A program made the position numbers and the translations under genes. 64,000 nucleotides of DNA. It comes from Pseudooceanicola onchidii (GTDB lineage: Bacteria > Pseudomonadota > Alphaproteobacteria > Rhodobacterales > Rhodobacteraceae). The notes below the pieces were generated by a model. The model did no database searches and was not told where the DNA came from. It saw only the letters and a program-made list of their open reading frames with translations. The stretch covers positions 1 to 64,000 of the forward strand of contig NZ_SPUW01000004.1 in NCBI RefSeq assembly GCF_004959925.1. The letters run 5' to 3'. Of this stretch, positions 16,736 through 25,406 are shown piece by piece (the first letter of the stretch is position 1; each line of letters opens with the position of its first letter).

Positions 16736-18022
16736 TCAGTTTGAGAACCCGAAGAACGTCGGGACAAAGGTGCTGATGCCTGGCACCAGGATGACCAGAA
16801 GCAGCACGATGAGCTCGGCCGCGAGAAGCGGCAGAACGGCACGGGACAGCGCGTCGAGGCGCAGCTGGCCGACGCTGGCGATCACGAAAAGCACCGGGCC
16901 GACCGGGGGCGTGACCATGCCGATGGTCAGGTTCAGCACCAGCATCATGCCGAACTGAAGCGGGTCGATCCCCGCGCCATAGGCGATCGGGCCCAGCACC
17001 GGCGTCAGGATGATCAGCGCGGGCAGGGTGTCGATGAAGAACCCGCAGACCAGCGCGAAGGCGGCCAGGATGAACAGCACGCCCAGCCGCGTGTCGGTGA
17101 CCGAGGCGACCATCCGGGCCAGGTCCTGCGGGATCTGCAGATAGGTCAGCAGCCAGGCAAAGATCGACGCCATCGCGATGATCAGGAAGACCGACGAAGT
17201 GATGATCGCGGCGCGGGTGAAGGCAACGTAGAGGCCGCGCAGGGAATAGGCGCGCAGCACCAGCCCCAGCAGCAGCGCATAGGCCGAGGCGACCGCGCCG
17301 GCCTCGGTCGGGGTGAAGACGCCGAAGATGATGCCGCCCAGGATGATCGCGGGCATGACCAGCGCGGGCAGGGCGGCAAGCGCGCTGCGCGACAGTTCAG
17401 CCCTGCCCGCGCGGGTGTCACGGCCGCGATAGCCATGCCGCGTCGACACGATGTGGTTGGCCAGTGCCAGGGCAAGCCCCAGCAGCACCCCCGGCACGAT
17501 CCCGGCCAGGAACAGCCCCGCCACGGTCACGCCATTGGTCGAGATCGCGAAGATCACGGCCAGGATCGACGGCGGGATGATCGGCCCGATCGTCGCCGTC
17601 GCGGCCGACAGCGCGCCCGCGTAATGCTTGTCATAGCCCGCCTCGCGCATCATCCGCATGACGATGGCCGACGGCCCCGCCGCATCGGCCAGCGCCGATC
17701 CGGAAATGCCCGCGAACAGCATCGACACCAGCACGTTCACATGCCCCAGCCCGCCGCGCAGGTGGCCGACCAGCGCGTTGGCAAAGTTCAGCAGCGCCCG
17801 GGTCAGCCCGCAGGCGGTCATCAGTTCCGACGCCAGGATGAAGAAGGGCACGGCCATCAGCGGAAAGCTGTCGATGCCCGCGAACATGCGCTGCGTGGCG
17901 ACCAGCGGGTTCAGGCTGCCTTCGATGAAGATCGCCGCGATGCCCGCCACGCCCATGGTGAAGGCCACGGGCACGCCCAGGATCAGGGTCGCGAAGAACA
18001 GAAGGATCAGGGTCTTCGCCAT
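16736..18022 (-). CDS. TRAP transporter large permease (DctM family)
   Basis: A 428-residue multi-spanning permease. Landmarks are FPLMAVPFFILASELMTACGLT, GISGSALADAAGPSAIVMRMM, ATATIGPIIPPSILAVIFA, FTPTEAGAVASAYALLLG and GMVTPPVGPVLFVIASV. The ATG at 18022 is preferred. A GTG six bases earlier overlaps the dctQ stop codon, so translation is probably coupled to dctQ either way. Confidence 0.91.
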   Translation of the reverse strand: MAKTLILLFFATLILGVPVAFTMGVAGIAAIFIEGSLNPLVATQRMFAGIDSFPLMAVPFFILASELMTACGLTRALLNFANALVGHLRGGLGHVNVLVSMLFAGISGSALADAAGPSAIVMRMMREAGYDKHYAGALSAATATIGPIIPPSILAVIFAISTNGVTVAGLFLAGIVPGVLLGLALALANHIVSTRHGYRGRDTRAGRAELSRSALAALPALVMPAIILGGIIFGVFTPTEAGAVASAYALLLGLVLRAYSLRGLYVAFTRAAIITSSVFLIIAMASIFAWLLTYLQIPQDLARMVASVTDTRLGVLFILAAFALVCGFFIDTLPALIILTPVLGPIAYGAGIDPLQFGMMLVLNLTIGMVTPPVGPVLFVIASVGQLRLDALSRAVLPLLAAELIVLLLVILVPGISTFVPTFFGFSN

Positions 18023-18024
18023 GG

Positions 18025-18552
18025 TCACGCGGTCTTGTCGGGGGTCGGGACGGGGGTGTCATCGGGCGCGGCATCGGCGAGGAACTCGAACTCCTCGCGG
18101 ACGAAGCGCGCGGCGAAGAGCACGAGGTGCAGCAGGAACAGCCCGCAGCCGATCGGGATCGACAGGTAGGCGACCCCGCGCGGCATGCCGGTTGACATGG
18201 TTTCCTTGTTCCAGCCGAACTGCACGAATTCCACGCCCAGCCAGAACATCGTGGCCATGAAGACGAACATGATGACCACGGCCAGCCACCGAAGCGCCCG
18301 GCCAAAGGCGGGCGATCCGAGCGAATGCAGCGTGGTGATGGCCACCAGCCGCCCTTCGCGCAGCGCCAGCCCGGCCCCTGCGAAGGCACCCAGGATCATC
18401 AGGTGGCGTGCGGCCTCTTCGACCCAGGCGAAGGACTGCCCGAAGCCATAGCGGCCGACCACGTTGACAAAGACGATGGCAAAGACGGCGGCCAGGACCA
18501 GCGCGACCAGCACGCGGTTCAGGACAACCAGTATGGCTTCTGCACGGGCCAA
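18025..18552 (-). CDS. TRAP transporter small permease (DctQ family)
   Basis: A 175-residue membrane protein with four predicted helices; FVNVVGRYGFGQSFAWVEEAARHLMILGAFAGAGLALREGRLV is the typical DctQ core. I take the TTG at 18552 as start, since GGGGAGGAG lies three to ten bases upstream. The longer reading to 18618 would translate through the operator palindrome. It is the first gene of the eight-gene minus-strand operon, divergent from the GntR regulator gene. Confidence 0.84.
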   Translation of the reverse strand: MARAEAILVVLNRVLVALVLAAVFAIVFVNVVGRYGFGQSFAWVEEAARHLMILGAFAGAGLALREGRLVAITTLHSLGSPAFGRALRWLAVVIMFVFMATMFWLGVEFVQFGWNKETMSTGMPRGVAYLSIPIGCGLFLLHLVLFAARFVREEFEFLADAAPDDTPVPTPDKTA

Positions 18553-18590
18553 TCGCTCCTCCCCTAGCGGTATCTCGATGCAGAATCGAA

Positions 18591-18640
18591 ACTGGCATAC
18601 TGTATGCCAGTGTGTCAATCATTGTATATTGTATGCCAGT
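18591..18640. promoter_or_regulatory. Operator region between the TRAP operon and its GntR regulator
   Basis: A perfect inverted repeat has arms ACTGGCATAC (18591-18600) and GTATGCCAGT (18602-18611) around one central base. A second GTATGCCAGT arm lies at 18631-18640 with a degenerate left partner, its centre 29 bp from the first. The TGTATGC-type half-site is typical of FCD-subfamily GntR operators. The position would let one protein repress both divergent transcripts. Confidence 0.7.
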
Positions 18641-18673
18641 TTGCTATTCCGATCAGGCCGCCGAGGAGTTGAG

Positions 18674-19330
18674 ATGAAAGCGCTTATCAGACCGAAATCA
18701 TTGACGGAAACAGTGGCCGAGGCGCTGCGGGACTGGGTCATCTCGGGCGATATGGAGCTGGGAAGCCAGCTGTCGGAGGCCAGAATCGCGCAGGATTTGT
18801 CGGTTAGCCGCACCCCGGTCCGAGAGGCGATCAACCGGCTTGAGATGGAGGGGCTGCTGACGGTCGAACCGCAGCGCGGCACCTTCGTCTTCTCGCTCGC
18901 TCCGGAGGAACTGGCCAAGCTTTGCGATGCCCGGCTGAGCCTTGAATCGGCGGCGCTGAGCTTTGCGATGCAGGCCGATGCGCCACGTCTGGCCGACCGG
19001 CTGTCGGCCTGTGTCGACCAGATGTCACGCGCCCGGGCGGCGGATGACGTGCCGCTCTACTTGCGGCTCGATTCCGAATTCCACCAGATCCTGATGGAAT
19101 GCTCGGACAACCGGTTTCTGACCGACGCCTACCAGACCATCGCGCAAAAGATGGCCGCCCTGCGCAACAGGCTGGGGCGGCATCCCGACCACATGGCCAA
19201 ATCCTATCGCGAACACCAGGAGCTGTGCGAGGTCATCGCGCGCGGCGACGAGGCAACGGCCCAGTCCATCCTGCGCGCCCATATCGGGCGCAAGGAAGGA
19301 TCCTATTGGGAAATGGCGATCAAGGACTGA
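18674..19330 (+). CDS. GntR-family transcriptional regulator (FadR/FCD subfamily)
   Basis: A 218-residue repressor. Its winged helix-turn-helix is at residues 5-70 (LTETVAEALRDWVISGDMELGSQLSEARIAQDLSVSRTPVREAINRLEMEGLL). A C-terminal all-helical FCD effector domain carries the metal/ligand histidine pattern (DSEFHQILMECSDN, then YREHQELCEVI). The ATG at 18674 follows GAGGAG. It is divergent from the TRAP operon across an inverted-repeat operator, so it most likely controls that operon and itself in response to the transported acid or a breakdown product. Confidence 0.9.
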   Translation: MKALIRPKSLTETVAEALRDWVISGDMELGSQLSEARIAQDLSVSRTPVREAINRLEMEGLLTVEPQRGTFVFSLAPEELAKLCDARLSLESAALSFAMQADAPRLADRLSACVDQMSRARAADDVPLYLRLDSEFHQILMECSDNRFLTDAYQTIAQKMAALRNRLGRHPDHMAKSYREHQELCEVIARGDEATAQSILRAHIGRKEGSYWEMAIKD

Positions 19331-19333
19331 CGG

Positions 19334-19828
19334 TCAGAAGTCGCCCGGGGCGCATTGCAGGCAGGTCAGCCCGGCGGCGCGCCAGAAATCCACGACGGAC
19401 CGGCGGTCGTCGACGACCAGCCACGGGGCATAGCCGTCGGCGCGGATCCGGGCCAGCGCGCTGCGCTTGACCTCGGGGTCGGGGTCGCGGTCTTCCTCGG
19501 GGCGGCGCAGGTAAAGCGCGTCGTGGGCGATGCCCATGGTCTCAAGCCAGTCGAGGGTGCGGTGCCGCCAGCCCTCGGGTCGCCCCGAACACAGAACGAT
19601 CGCATCGCCCTGCGCCTTCAACCGCGACAGCAGCCGCGCCACGGGTTCGATCACCGGCGCCACGGCCATGGCATCGTGAAAGTCGTCCCACTTCTTGGTT
19701 TCGCCATGCACCAGGTGACCCAGGCGGTCGGCGTCGAATTCGGCCAGGGTTCCGTCGATGTCGAAAATCACGCAGTCCATCGGGTGGGCCCTGTCTTTGG
19801 TCATGTCGTGGTCGCTGTCTTTGGCCAT
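19334..19828 (-). CDS. HAD-family phosphatase, polynucleotide 3'-phosphatase-domain-like
   Basis: A 164-residue HAD hydrolase. Motif I is VIFDIDGTLAEF (D23 nucleophile, D25), motif II is IVLCSGRPEGWRHRT, and the late acidic motif is WLVVDDRRSVVDFW. The order DIDGTLA, then SGR with the conserved arginine, then TLDWL and LYLRRPEEDRDPDPEVK recalls the phosphatase domain of T4 polynucleotide kinase more than sugar-phosphate HADs. The real substrate is not known. The ATG at 19828 has AGGAGA upstream and overlaps the end of the histidine phosphatase gene by 28 bp. It is last in the ABC importer operon. Confidence 0.8.
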   Translation of the reverse strand: MAKDSDHDMTKDRAHPMDCVIFDIDGTLAEFDADRLGHLVHGETKKWDDFHDAMAVAPVIEPVARLLSRLKAQGDAIVLCSGRPEGWRHRTLDWLETMGIAHDALYLRRPEEDRDPDPEVKRSALARIRADGYAPWLVVDDRRSVVDFWRAAGLTCLQCAPGDF

Positions 19829-20379
19829 GTATCGGGGTCTCCTGTCGGGTCGGCCTCGTGCCAGCCCCCGGGGACGGGCACGAAGAGGATCGGGGTGGTG
19901 TTGCGCGGGGACGGGCCGAAGGGGTCGTGGCCCAGCAGGTGGCGGGTCGCGCGGATCACGCCGGAATGGGCGACGAAGACCGGCAGCCGGTCTTGGTCGG
20001 TTTGCGTCAGCCCGTGGCTCAGCGCCCGGGCGACGCGGTCGATCATGTCGGGCCAGCCTTCGCCGCCTTTGGGAGTGCTGGCACGGGGCGGAAGATCGGC
20101 AACCGGCAGGCCTTCGAAATCGCCCCAGTCGCGTTCGCGCAGATCCGCCAGCGTCACGGCGGGTCGTCCGGGGAAGGCCAGGCGCGCGGTATCCTGCGCG
20201 CGATCCTGCGGTGACACGAACAGCGTGACCTTGGGCCAGGGGCGGTTGGCCAGGGCGGCAGCGCCCGCGCGGCCTGCATCGGTCAGCTGTGCTTCGGTCC
20301 GCCCGGCGATCCGCCCGTCGCGGTTGGCGTCGGTTTCGCCGTGCCGGATCAGCACGAAGCGGCGAGGGGGCAGGGTCAT
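19801..20379 (-). CDS. Histidine phosphatase family protein
   Basis: A 192-residue phosphoglycerate-mutase-like phosphatase. The catalytic RHGE is at residues 12-15 (LIRHGETDANRDGRIAGRTEAQLTDAG), and the second catalytic histidine is in VFVAHSGVIRATRHLLG. The pattern is that of CobC/broad-specificity phosphatases acting on small phosphate esters. It overlaps the MBL-fold gene upstream by 4 bp and the HAD gene downstream by 28 bp, so the two phosphatases are made with the ABC importer. Confidence 0.86.
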   Translation of the reverse strand: MTLPPRRFVLIRHGETDANRDGRIAGRTEAQLTDAGRAGAAALANRPWPKVTLFVSPQDRAQDTARLAFPGRPAVTLADLRERDWGDFEGLPVADLPPRASTPKGGEGWPDMIDRVARALSHGLTQTDQDRLPVFVAHSGVIRATRHLLGHDPFGPSPRNTTPILFVPVPGGWHEADPTGDPDTWPKTATTT

Positions 20380-21461
20380 AGCGGCAGCCTTTCGTTCAGC
20401 AGCAGGCGCGCCCGGAACCGCGATTCCAGCAGGTAGTCCTCGGGGCGGTCACAGAAGAGCGGCGCGAAATGCCGCGCGCCAAGCCGGTCGATCATGGCGA
20501 TCTGGTCGCGCAGCGGCGGGTGCACGTTCCAGCGCAGGTACTGGCCGCCGTGCGCGGCGATGGCGCGGGCGTGGGCGGTCATGTGGCCGGTGAAGATCAC
20601 GGTGGCCGCCCGGCCCAGGCGCCCGGTGTCGCGCCAGCCCTGCACCAGTCGCCAGGCCATTCCGGCGTCGGCATTGGGCGTGTCGCAGATCAGGAACCGC
20701 GCCGCGGGATCAAAGGGGGCGTCGATCAGCGGCCGCAGGGCCGCGGCCCCGTCGGCAATGCCCCCGCTGCGCAGCATCACGTCCAGCGCGGCGCGGCAGG
20801 TGTCGTCCAGCGTCACCGATCCGCGCGGTGCCAGGTGCAGCGCGAGTTCCCCGGCGCGGCCCGAAGGGGGGACGGGAAACAGGTGCTGTTCGGCAGTGCT
20901 GGCATCCAGTGCGGCGTCCAGCGCGGCGCGCCGGTCGGCCTGCGGGACATCGCCCAGATGGTAGGAGCAGTCGATCAGCGCGACCTCGGCCCGGGGTGGC
21001 GGATCGAAGGCGAACCAGTGCGATTCCTCGGACCAGTCGCCCGAGAAGAACAGCCCCCCGCCAAGCGCCAGGTGCAGCCAGACCCCGCCGTGGGCATGGC
21101 CATTGCGCCCGGTCGTCACGACCGTCCCGCTGATCCGCGTGGTGCCATGGTCGGGCAGGGGATGCAGATCGGCCCCGGGGGGCAGGGCGCGCGCGGTGGT
21201 GGCGGTGCAGTGGATCGGCAGGCCCGCGTTGATCGCAAAGCCCGCGCCGCCGATATGATCGATGTGGTCATGGGTGATCAGCACCCGGTCCGCGCCCGCA
21301 AGCCAGGCGGGATCGAAGGGCGACGACGCCTCGGGGCCCGCGCCGACATCAAGCAGCCAAAGCTCTTGCCCGGTCCAGACGCGGATGCAGGCGGGGCCCT
21401 TTTCGCCCAGGCCCGACAGGACCTCGACCCAGGGGGTGTGCAGCTGTCCGGCGTCAGGCAT
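20376..21461 (-). CDS. Metallo-beta-lactamase-fold hydrolase, possibly beta-CASP-like
   Basis: A 361-residue MBL-fold protein. The metal motif THDHIDHIGG (H64, H66, D68, H69) is complete, and later ligands are in FFSGDWSEESHW. The C-terminal part has ATVIFTGHMTAHARAIAAHGG and RWNVHPPLRDQIAMIDRL, which resembles beta-CASP nucleic-acid-processing enzymes, though I cannot confirm a full beta-CASP domain. I start at MPDAGQLHTPW (21461), overlapping the ATPase stop by 8 bp. Its place in an operon with two phosphatases suggests phosphodiester or other phospho-compound processing. Confidence 0.78.
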   Translation of the reverse strand: MPDAGQLHTPWVEVLSGLGEKGPACIRVWTGQELWLLDVGAGPEASSPFDPAWLAGADRVLITHDHIDHIGGAGFAINAGLPIHCTATTARALPPGADLHPLPDHGTTRISGTVVTTGRNGHAHGGVWLHLALGGGLFFSGDWSEESHWFAFDPPPRAEVALIDCSYHLGDVPQADRRAALDAALDASTAEQHLFPVPPSGRAGELALHLAPRGSVTLDDTCRAALDVMLRSGGIADGAAALRPLIDAPFDPAARFLICDTPNADAGMAWRLVQGWRDTGRLGRAATVIFTGHMTAHARAIAAHGGQYLRWNVHPPLRDQIAMIDRLGARHFAPLFCDRPEDYLLESRFRARLLLNERLPL

Positions 21462-22536
21462 GGGCGGGCTCGCGCGCGGGGGCGGCGGGGCTGGCGGGAT
21501 CGTGGAAGGCCCAGGGGGCGGTGATCCGCAGGCCGACGTGATCGCCGGGCGCGGCGCGCTGCGGCGACATCGCGACAAGGTCTTCGCCCCCGGTGTCCAG
21601 CCGCAGCCGGAACCGCCCGCCGAGGTAGGTGCAGCTGAGCACGCTGGCCCGCACCCCACCTTCAGACAGCAGGGTGATATCCTCGGGCCGGATGCTGAGA
21701 TGGCTGATCGCGCCGGTCCGGGCGCGGGCGGTCAGGGTCTGGCCCATGGCCACGACCGGAAGATCGCGCCCGGCCAGCGGCCCGGCAGCCTGCGCCGATA
21801 CCACCGCGCCGTCGCCAAGGAACCCGGCGACAAAGCAGTCGGCAGGTTCGGAATACAGCACCTCGGGCGCGGCGAACTGGCGGATGCGGCCCGCTTCCAT
21901 CACCGCGATCCGATCGGCCAGCGCCAGGGCTTCGCCCTGGTCGTGGGTGACATACAGCATCGTCGCCCCGGTGCGCTGATGGAAATTCGCAAAGGCGTCC
22001 TGCATCGAGGCGCGCAGCGCCAGGTCGAGGTTGGCCAGCGGTTCGTCCAGCAGCACGGCCCGGGGTTCGGCGACAAGACAGCGCGCCAGCGCCACCCGCT
22101 GCCTTTGCCCGCCCGACAGCTGCGACGGCGCGCGGTCGGCAAAGTCGGTCAGCCCGGTCAGCGCCAGCGCCTCGGCGACGCGGGCGCGCCGGTCGGCCGG
22201 TTTCAGGCCCCGGACCTGCAGCGGATAGGCGACGTTGCCTGCCACGCTCATGTGCGGCCACAACGCATAGGACTGGAAGACGATGCCGACACCCCGGTCC
22301 TCGGGCGGCACGAACCGGCCCGGTCCGGCCACCATGTCGGCGCCCATGTGCAGCGTGCCGGCGGTCGGTTCCTCGAACCCCGCCGTCAGGCGCAGCAACG
22401 TGGTCTTGCCGCAGCCCGACGGCCCCAGCAGCGCCACGAATTCGCCTTCGCCGACGCGGGCGTCGATGGCATCCAGCGCCGGGGCGGCGGTGCCGTCAAA
22501 GCGTTTGGTCAGCCCGGAATAGATCAGCTCTGCCAT
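21454..22536 (-). CDS. ABC transporter ATP-binding protein (Fe3+/polyamine-type, with TOBE-like domain)
   Basis: A 360-residue ATPase. Walker A GPSGCGKTT is at residues 38-46, followed by the Q-loop (IVFQSYALWPHMSV), the signature LSGGQRQRVALAR, Walker B VLLDEPLANLD and the H-loop YVTHDQGEALALAD. The C-terminal third is a TOBE-like regulatory domain. The start at MAELIYSGLTKRF (22536) overlaps the permease gene by 13 bp. It powers import by the adjacent FbpB-type permease. Confidence 0.92.
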   Translation of the reverse strand: MAELIYSGLTKRFDGTAAPALDAIDARVGEGEFVALLGPSGCGKTTLLRLTAGFEEPTAGTLHMGADMVAGPGRFVPPEDRGVGIVFQSYALWPHMSVAGNVAYPLQVRGLKPADRRARVAEALALTGLTDFADRAPSQLSGGQRQRVALARCLVAEPRAVLLDEPLANLDLALRASMQDAFANFHQRTGATMLYVTHDQGEALALADRIAVMEAGRIRQFAAPEVLYSEPADCFVAGFLGDGAVVSAQAAGPLAGRDLPVVAMGQTLTARARTGAISHLSIRPEDITLLSEGGVRASVLSCTYLGGRFRLRLDTGGEDLVAMSPQRAAPGDHVGLRITAPWAFHDPASPAAPAREPAHA

Positions 22537-24230
22537 GGCACGACTCCTTTCGGCAGGCGGCGCGCGGCCAGTTGCACGCAGCCCATGAGACAGACGATGA
22601 GGACGACGATCGACATGGCGAGGGCCGAGGCCATCACCGTCTCTCCGCTGTCTTCGAGGTTGTAGATGACGACGCCCAGGGTTTCGGTCCCCGAGGACCA
22701 CAGCAGCGCCGACACCGTCAGTTCGTTGACCGCCGTCAGGAACACCAGGATCGCCCCCGCCGCTGCCGCCGGGGCCGCCAGCGGCAGCACGATGGTGCGC
22801 AGGCGACGACCCAGGCGGGCCCCGGCGGCGGCGGCGGCTTCCTCCATTGCCGGATCAAGCTGGCTGACCGAGGCCTGGACGGGCCGCAGCATCACCACCA
22901 GGAACCGGGCCAGGTAGGCGGCCAGGATGATCCAGATCGTGCCGTAGAGCGTCAGGTCGGTGAAGGGCAGGTCGATGAAGGCGAGGATGCAGGCGATCGA
23001 CAGCACCACGCCGGGCAGGGCATAGGGCAGGTCGACCAGCGCATCGACGCTGCGGGTCAGCCGCGACGGACGCCGCGCCATCAGCCAGGCCAGCGGCAGG
23101 CTGACGGCCATCAGGATCGCCGCCGCTGCGGTGGCCAGCATCAGCGAGTTCACATAGGCCCGGCGGGTGACGGGCTGGACGAACAGCGCCTCGACCCAGG
23201 CCTTGAAGGTCAGCGTGTCCAAGGTCAGCGGCACCCCGTAGGCCGGGATCAGCGAGGTGAACAGCAGGGCGGTCAGCGGCAGAACTAGGATCGCCGCGAT
23301 GAAGGCCCACAGCGCGATTTCCACGGGAAGCCGGCCGCCTTTCAGCACGATCGACAGGGGTTGGCCCGACAGGCCGACCAGCCCGTAGGACCGCCGCGCC
23401 AGCAGCCAACGGCCCAGCAGAACGCCCAGGATCGCGACCACGCCGATGATCAGCGCCAGCACCGCGACCTCGGGCAGGACCGAAGGGCCGAGTCCGACAA
23501 GCCGCTGGTAGATCAGCGTCGGCAGGGTGGAATAGCGGGCGGGAATGCCCAGCATCGCCGGAATGCCGAAATTGCCAAGCGCGGTGACAAAGGCCATCGC
23601 GGCCCCCGCGCCAAGGGCCGGCAGGCTAAGCGGCAGCACGATCTGCGCCCAGACCTTCAGGCCACGCGCGCCGGACATCCGGGCGGCCTCGACCAGGTCG
23701 GCGGGGATCTGGCGCAGGCCCGCGCGCAGGGTCAGGAAGACGATCGAGGCATGCTGGATGCCGAGAAGAAGAATGATGCCGCCGGGCGAATGCAGCGGCT
23801 GCGGCGATCCAAGCGGCGGCGCGATCCCCAGCATCCTGAGCAACACGGACGACGGCCCCATGACCTGCATCCAGGCCAGCGCGGTGATCTGCGGCGGGAT
23901 CATCATCGGCACCATCAGGCAGAAGACCAGCGCCGCCTTGCCGCGCACGTCGGTCAGCGCGACGAGAAAGGCGAAGGCCGCCCCGATGAGGATCGAGATC
24001 AGCGTGCCGCCCGCGGCGGTGACCAGCGAATGGATCAGCGCGGTGCGGGTGCTGTCACGGGTCAGGACGGTGGCCAGGTGATCGCCGGTCAGCCCGGATC
24101 CGACGCCCACGCCTTCCAGCAGCAGGCGTACCACCGGGCCAAGCGCGATCAGCACCACCGGCACCAGCAGTAGCGACAGCAGCCGGCCTTCCGACCGGCT
24201 GCTGTTCCTGTGCGTGAGAGAGGCGATCAT
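22524..24230 (-). CDS. ABC transporter permease, fused two-domain FbpB/SfuB type
   Basis: A 568-residue permease carrying two homologous membrane domains, about six helices each. The coupling motifs are LVEAARMSGARGLKVWAQIVLPLSLPALGAG in the first half and MEEAAAAAGARLGRRLRTIVLPLAAPAAAAGA in the second. This duplicated architecture is typical of iron(III), 2-aminoethylphosphonate and hexose-phosphate (AfuB) importers. It overlaps the binding protein gene by 4 bp. Confidence 0.92.
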   Translation of the reverse strand: MIASLTHRNSSRSEGRLLSLLLVPVVLIALGPVVRLLLEGVGVGSGLTGDHLATVLTRDSTRTALIHSLVTAAGGTLISILIGAAFAFLVALTDVRGKAALVFCLMVPMMIPPQITALAWMQVMGPSSVLLRMLGIAPPLGSPQPLHSPGGIILLLGIQHASIVFLTLRAGLRQIPADLVEAARMSGARGLKVWAQIVLPLSLPALGAGAAMAFVTALGNFGIPAMLGIPARYSTLPTLIYQRLVGLGPSVLPEVAVLALIIGVVAILGVLLGRWLLARRSYGLVGLSGQPLSIVLKGGRLPVEIALWAFIAAILVLPLTALLFTSLIPAYGVPLTLDTLTFKAWVEALFVQPVTRRAYVNSLMLATAAAAILMAVSLPLAWLMARRPSRLTRSVDALVDLPYALPGVVLSIACILAFIDLPFTDLTLYGTIWIILAAYLARFLVVMLRPVQASVSQLDPAMEEAAAAAGARLGRRLRTIVLPLAAPAAAAGAILVFLTAVNELTVSALLWSSGTETLGVVIYNLEDSGETVMASALAMSIVVLIVCLMGCVQLAARRLPKGVVPWQS

Positions 24231-25198
24231 TCGACGCCGAAGGTCTTGGCGAAGCGGTCTTTGTTGGCCTCGGTGTCGGCCAGTGCCTTGGCCGGATCGA
24301 AGGCCATCAGGGTGATATCGCCGCGCTGCGGGAAACCTTCGGGGCTGGCGACGCCGTTGCGGGCGGGGATGTAGCCCTGCGTCACGATCAGTTCCTGGCC
24401 CTGCTGCGACAGCAGGAAGTCGACGAACTTCTGCGCGGTCGCGTTGCCTTCGGCCTTCTTCATGATGGCGACGGGTTCGGTCACGTAGGACACGCCTTCC
24501 TCGGGGAAGACGAACTCGACCGGAGAGCCTTCGGCCTTGGCACGCAGGGCCATGAAGTCGACCAGCACGCCATAGGGTTTTTCACCCGCCGCGACCGCCT
24601 TGAAGGTGCCGCCGTTGCCGCCCTGGGCCAGCGTCTCGTTGTCGGCCAGCGCCTGGTAGTAGTCCCAGCCAAGGGTCTCGTCACCGGTCAGCGTGGCCAG
24701 GTGGATCAGCGCGGCGCCGGAATACAGCGGCGACGGCATGGCGACCATGCCCTTCATCTCGGGCTTGGCCAGGTCTTTCCACGAGGTCGGAACCTCGGCC
24801 GCGCCGGTGTTGTAGACGATGCCGGTGGTGATCAGCTTGGTCGAATAATAGTAGCCGTCCGCGCTGTAGAGCGCCGGGTCATAGGCCTCGGCTTCGGGGG
24901 ATTTGTAGGCGGCCAGCTGACCGTCCTGGGCCAGCGCCTCGAGCGTCACGGTATCGGCGATCAGCAGCACGTCGGGCTGCGGGTCACCGGCGGTGATTTC
25001 GGTCTGCAGGCGGGCCATCAGGTTGGTGGTGCCGTCACGCACCCATTCGACCTCGACACCCGGGTTGGCGGCCATGAAGGCATCCACGGTCGACTGGGCG
25101 TCGGCATTGGGCTGCGAGGTATAGAGCGTCAGGCTTTCGGCCTGTGCGGCCAGCGGCAGGGCCAGCGCGAAGGACAGAGAGAGGAGGGGACGAAGCAT
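24227..25198 (-). CDS. ABC transporter extracellular solute-binding protein (iron/phospho-compound type)
   Basis: A 323-residue periplasmic protein with a Sec signal peptide (MLRPLLSLSFALALPLAAQA, cleavage before ESLTLY). The LTLYTSQPNADAQSTVDAFMAANPGVEVEWVRDGT opening and YIPARNGVASPEG near the end put it in the cluster annotated as iron(III)-binding. The paired tyrosines that ferric-binding proteins use near the C-terminus are not clearly present. Relatives bind phosphonates or hexose phosphates. It is the first gene of a six-gene operon, 26 bp downstream of an inverted repeat matching the one at the DeoR gene. Confidence 0.88.
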   Translation of the reverse strand: MLRPLLSLSFALALPLAAQAESLTLYTSQPNADAQSTVDAFMAANPGVEVEWVRDGTTNLMARLQTEITAGDPQPDVLLIADTVTLEALAQDGQLAAYKSPEAEAYDPALYSADGYYYSTKLITTGIVYNTGAAEVPTSWKDLAKPEMKGMVAMPSPLYSGAALIHLATLTGDETLGWDYYQALADNETLAQGGNGGTFKAVAAGEKPYGVLVDFMALRAKAEGSPVEFVFPEEGVSYVTEPVAIMKKAEGNATAQKFVDFLLSQQGQELIVTQGYIPARNGVASPEGFPQRGDITLMAFDPAKALADTEANKDRFAKTFGVE

Positions 25199-25220
25199 GG
25201 GGAACTCCTGAAGGATTCAC

Positions 25221-25239
25221 TTTCGTTCGAAAACGAACG
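25221..25239. promoter_or_regulatory. Candidate DeoR operator upstream of the ABC importer operon
   Basis: TTTCGTTCGAAAACGAACG contains the inverted repeat CGTTCG-AAAA-CGAACG (25224-25239). TTCG-rich repeats are typical DeoR/GlpR-family targets. A related sequence, TTTTCGAACGAAA, lies at the deoR start. Confidence 0.6.
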
Positions 25240-25406
25240 GCTTCGTGCCATTCGTCGACGCCCTGTTACGGATGCCGCGTAACAGCGGTGTGACGGATTT
25301 GCGTAACTCTCATGAACCCATAAATATATGGCGATCTTGGGGTTTTGACGCTGGACAGGACGGGCAACGCCGATCCATCCTTGGGGCAATCACAGACGCC
25401 AATCGG

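Noticed and set aside
24227-25198. Annotation as a ferric-iron binding protein
   Set aside because: Homology alone suggests it, but the C-terminal tyrosine pair is not evident, and the operon carries phosphatases and a DeoR regulator instead of iron-related genes. Kept as undetermined, with a phospho-compound favoured.
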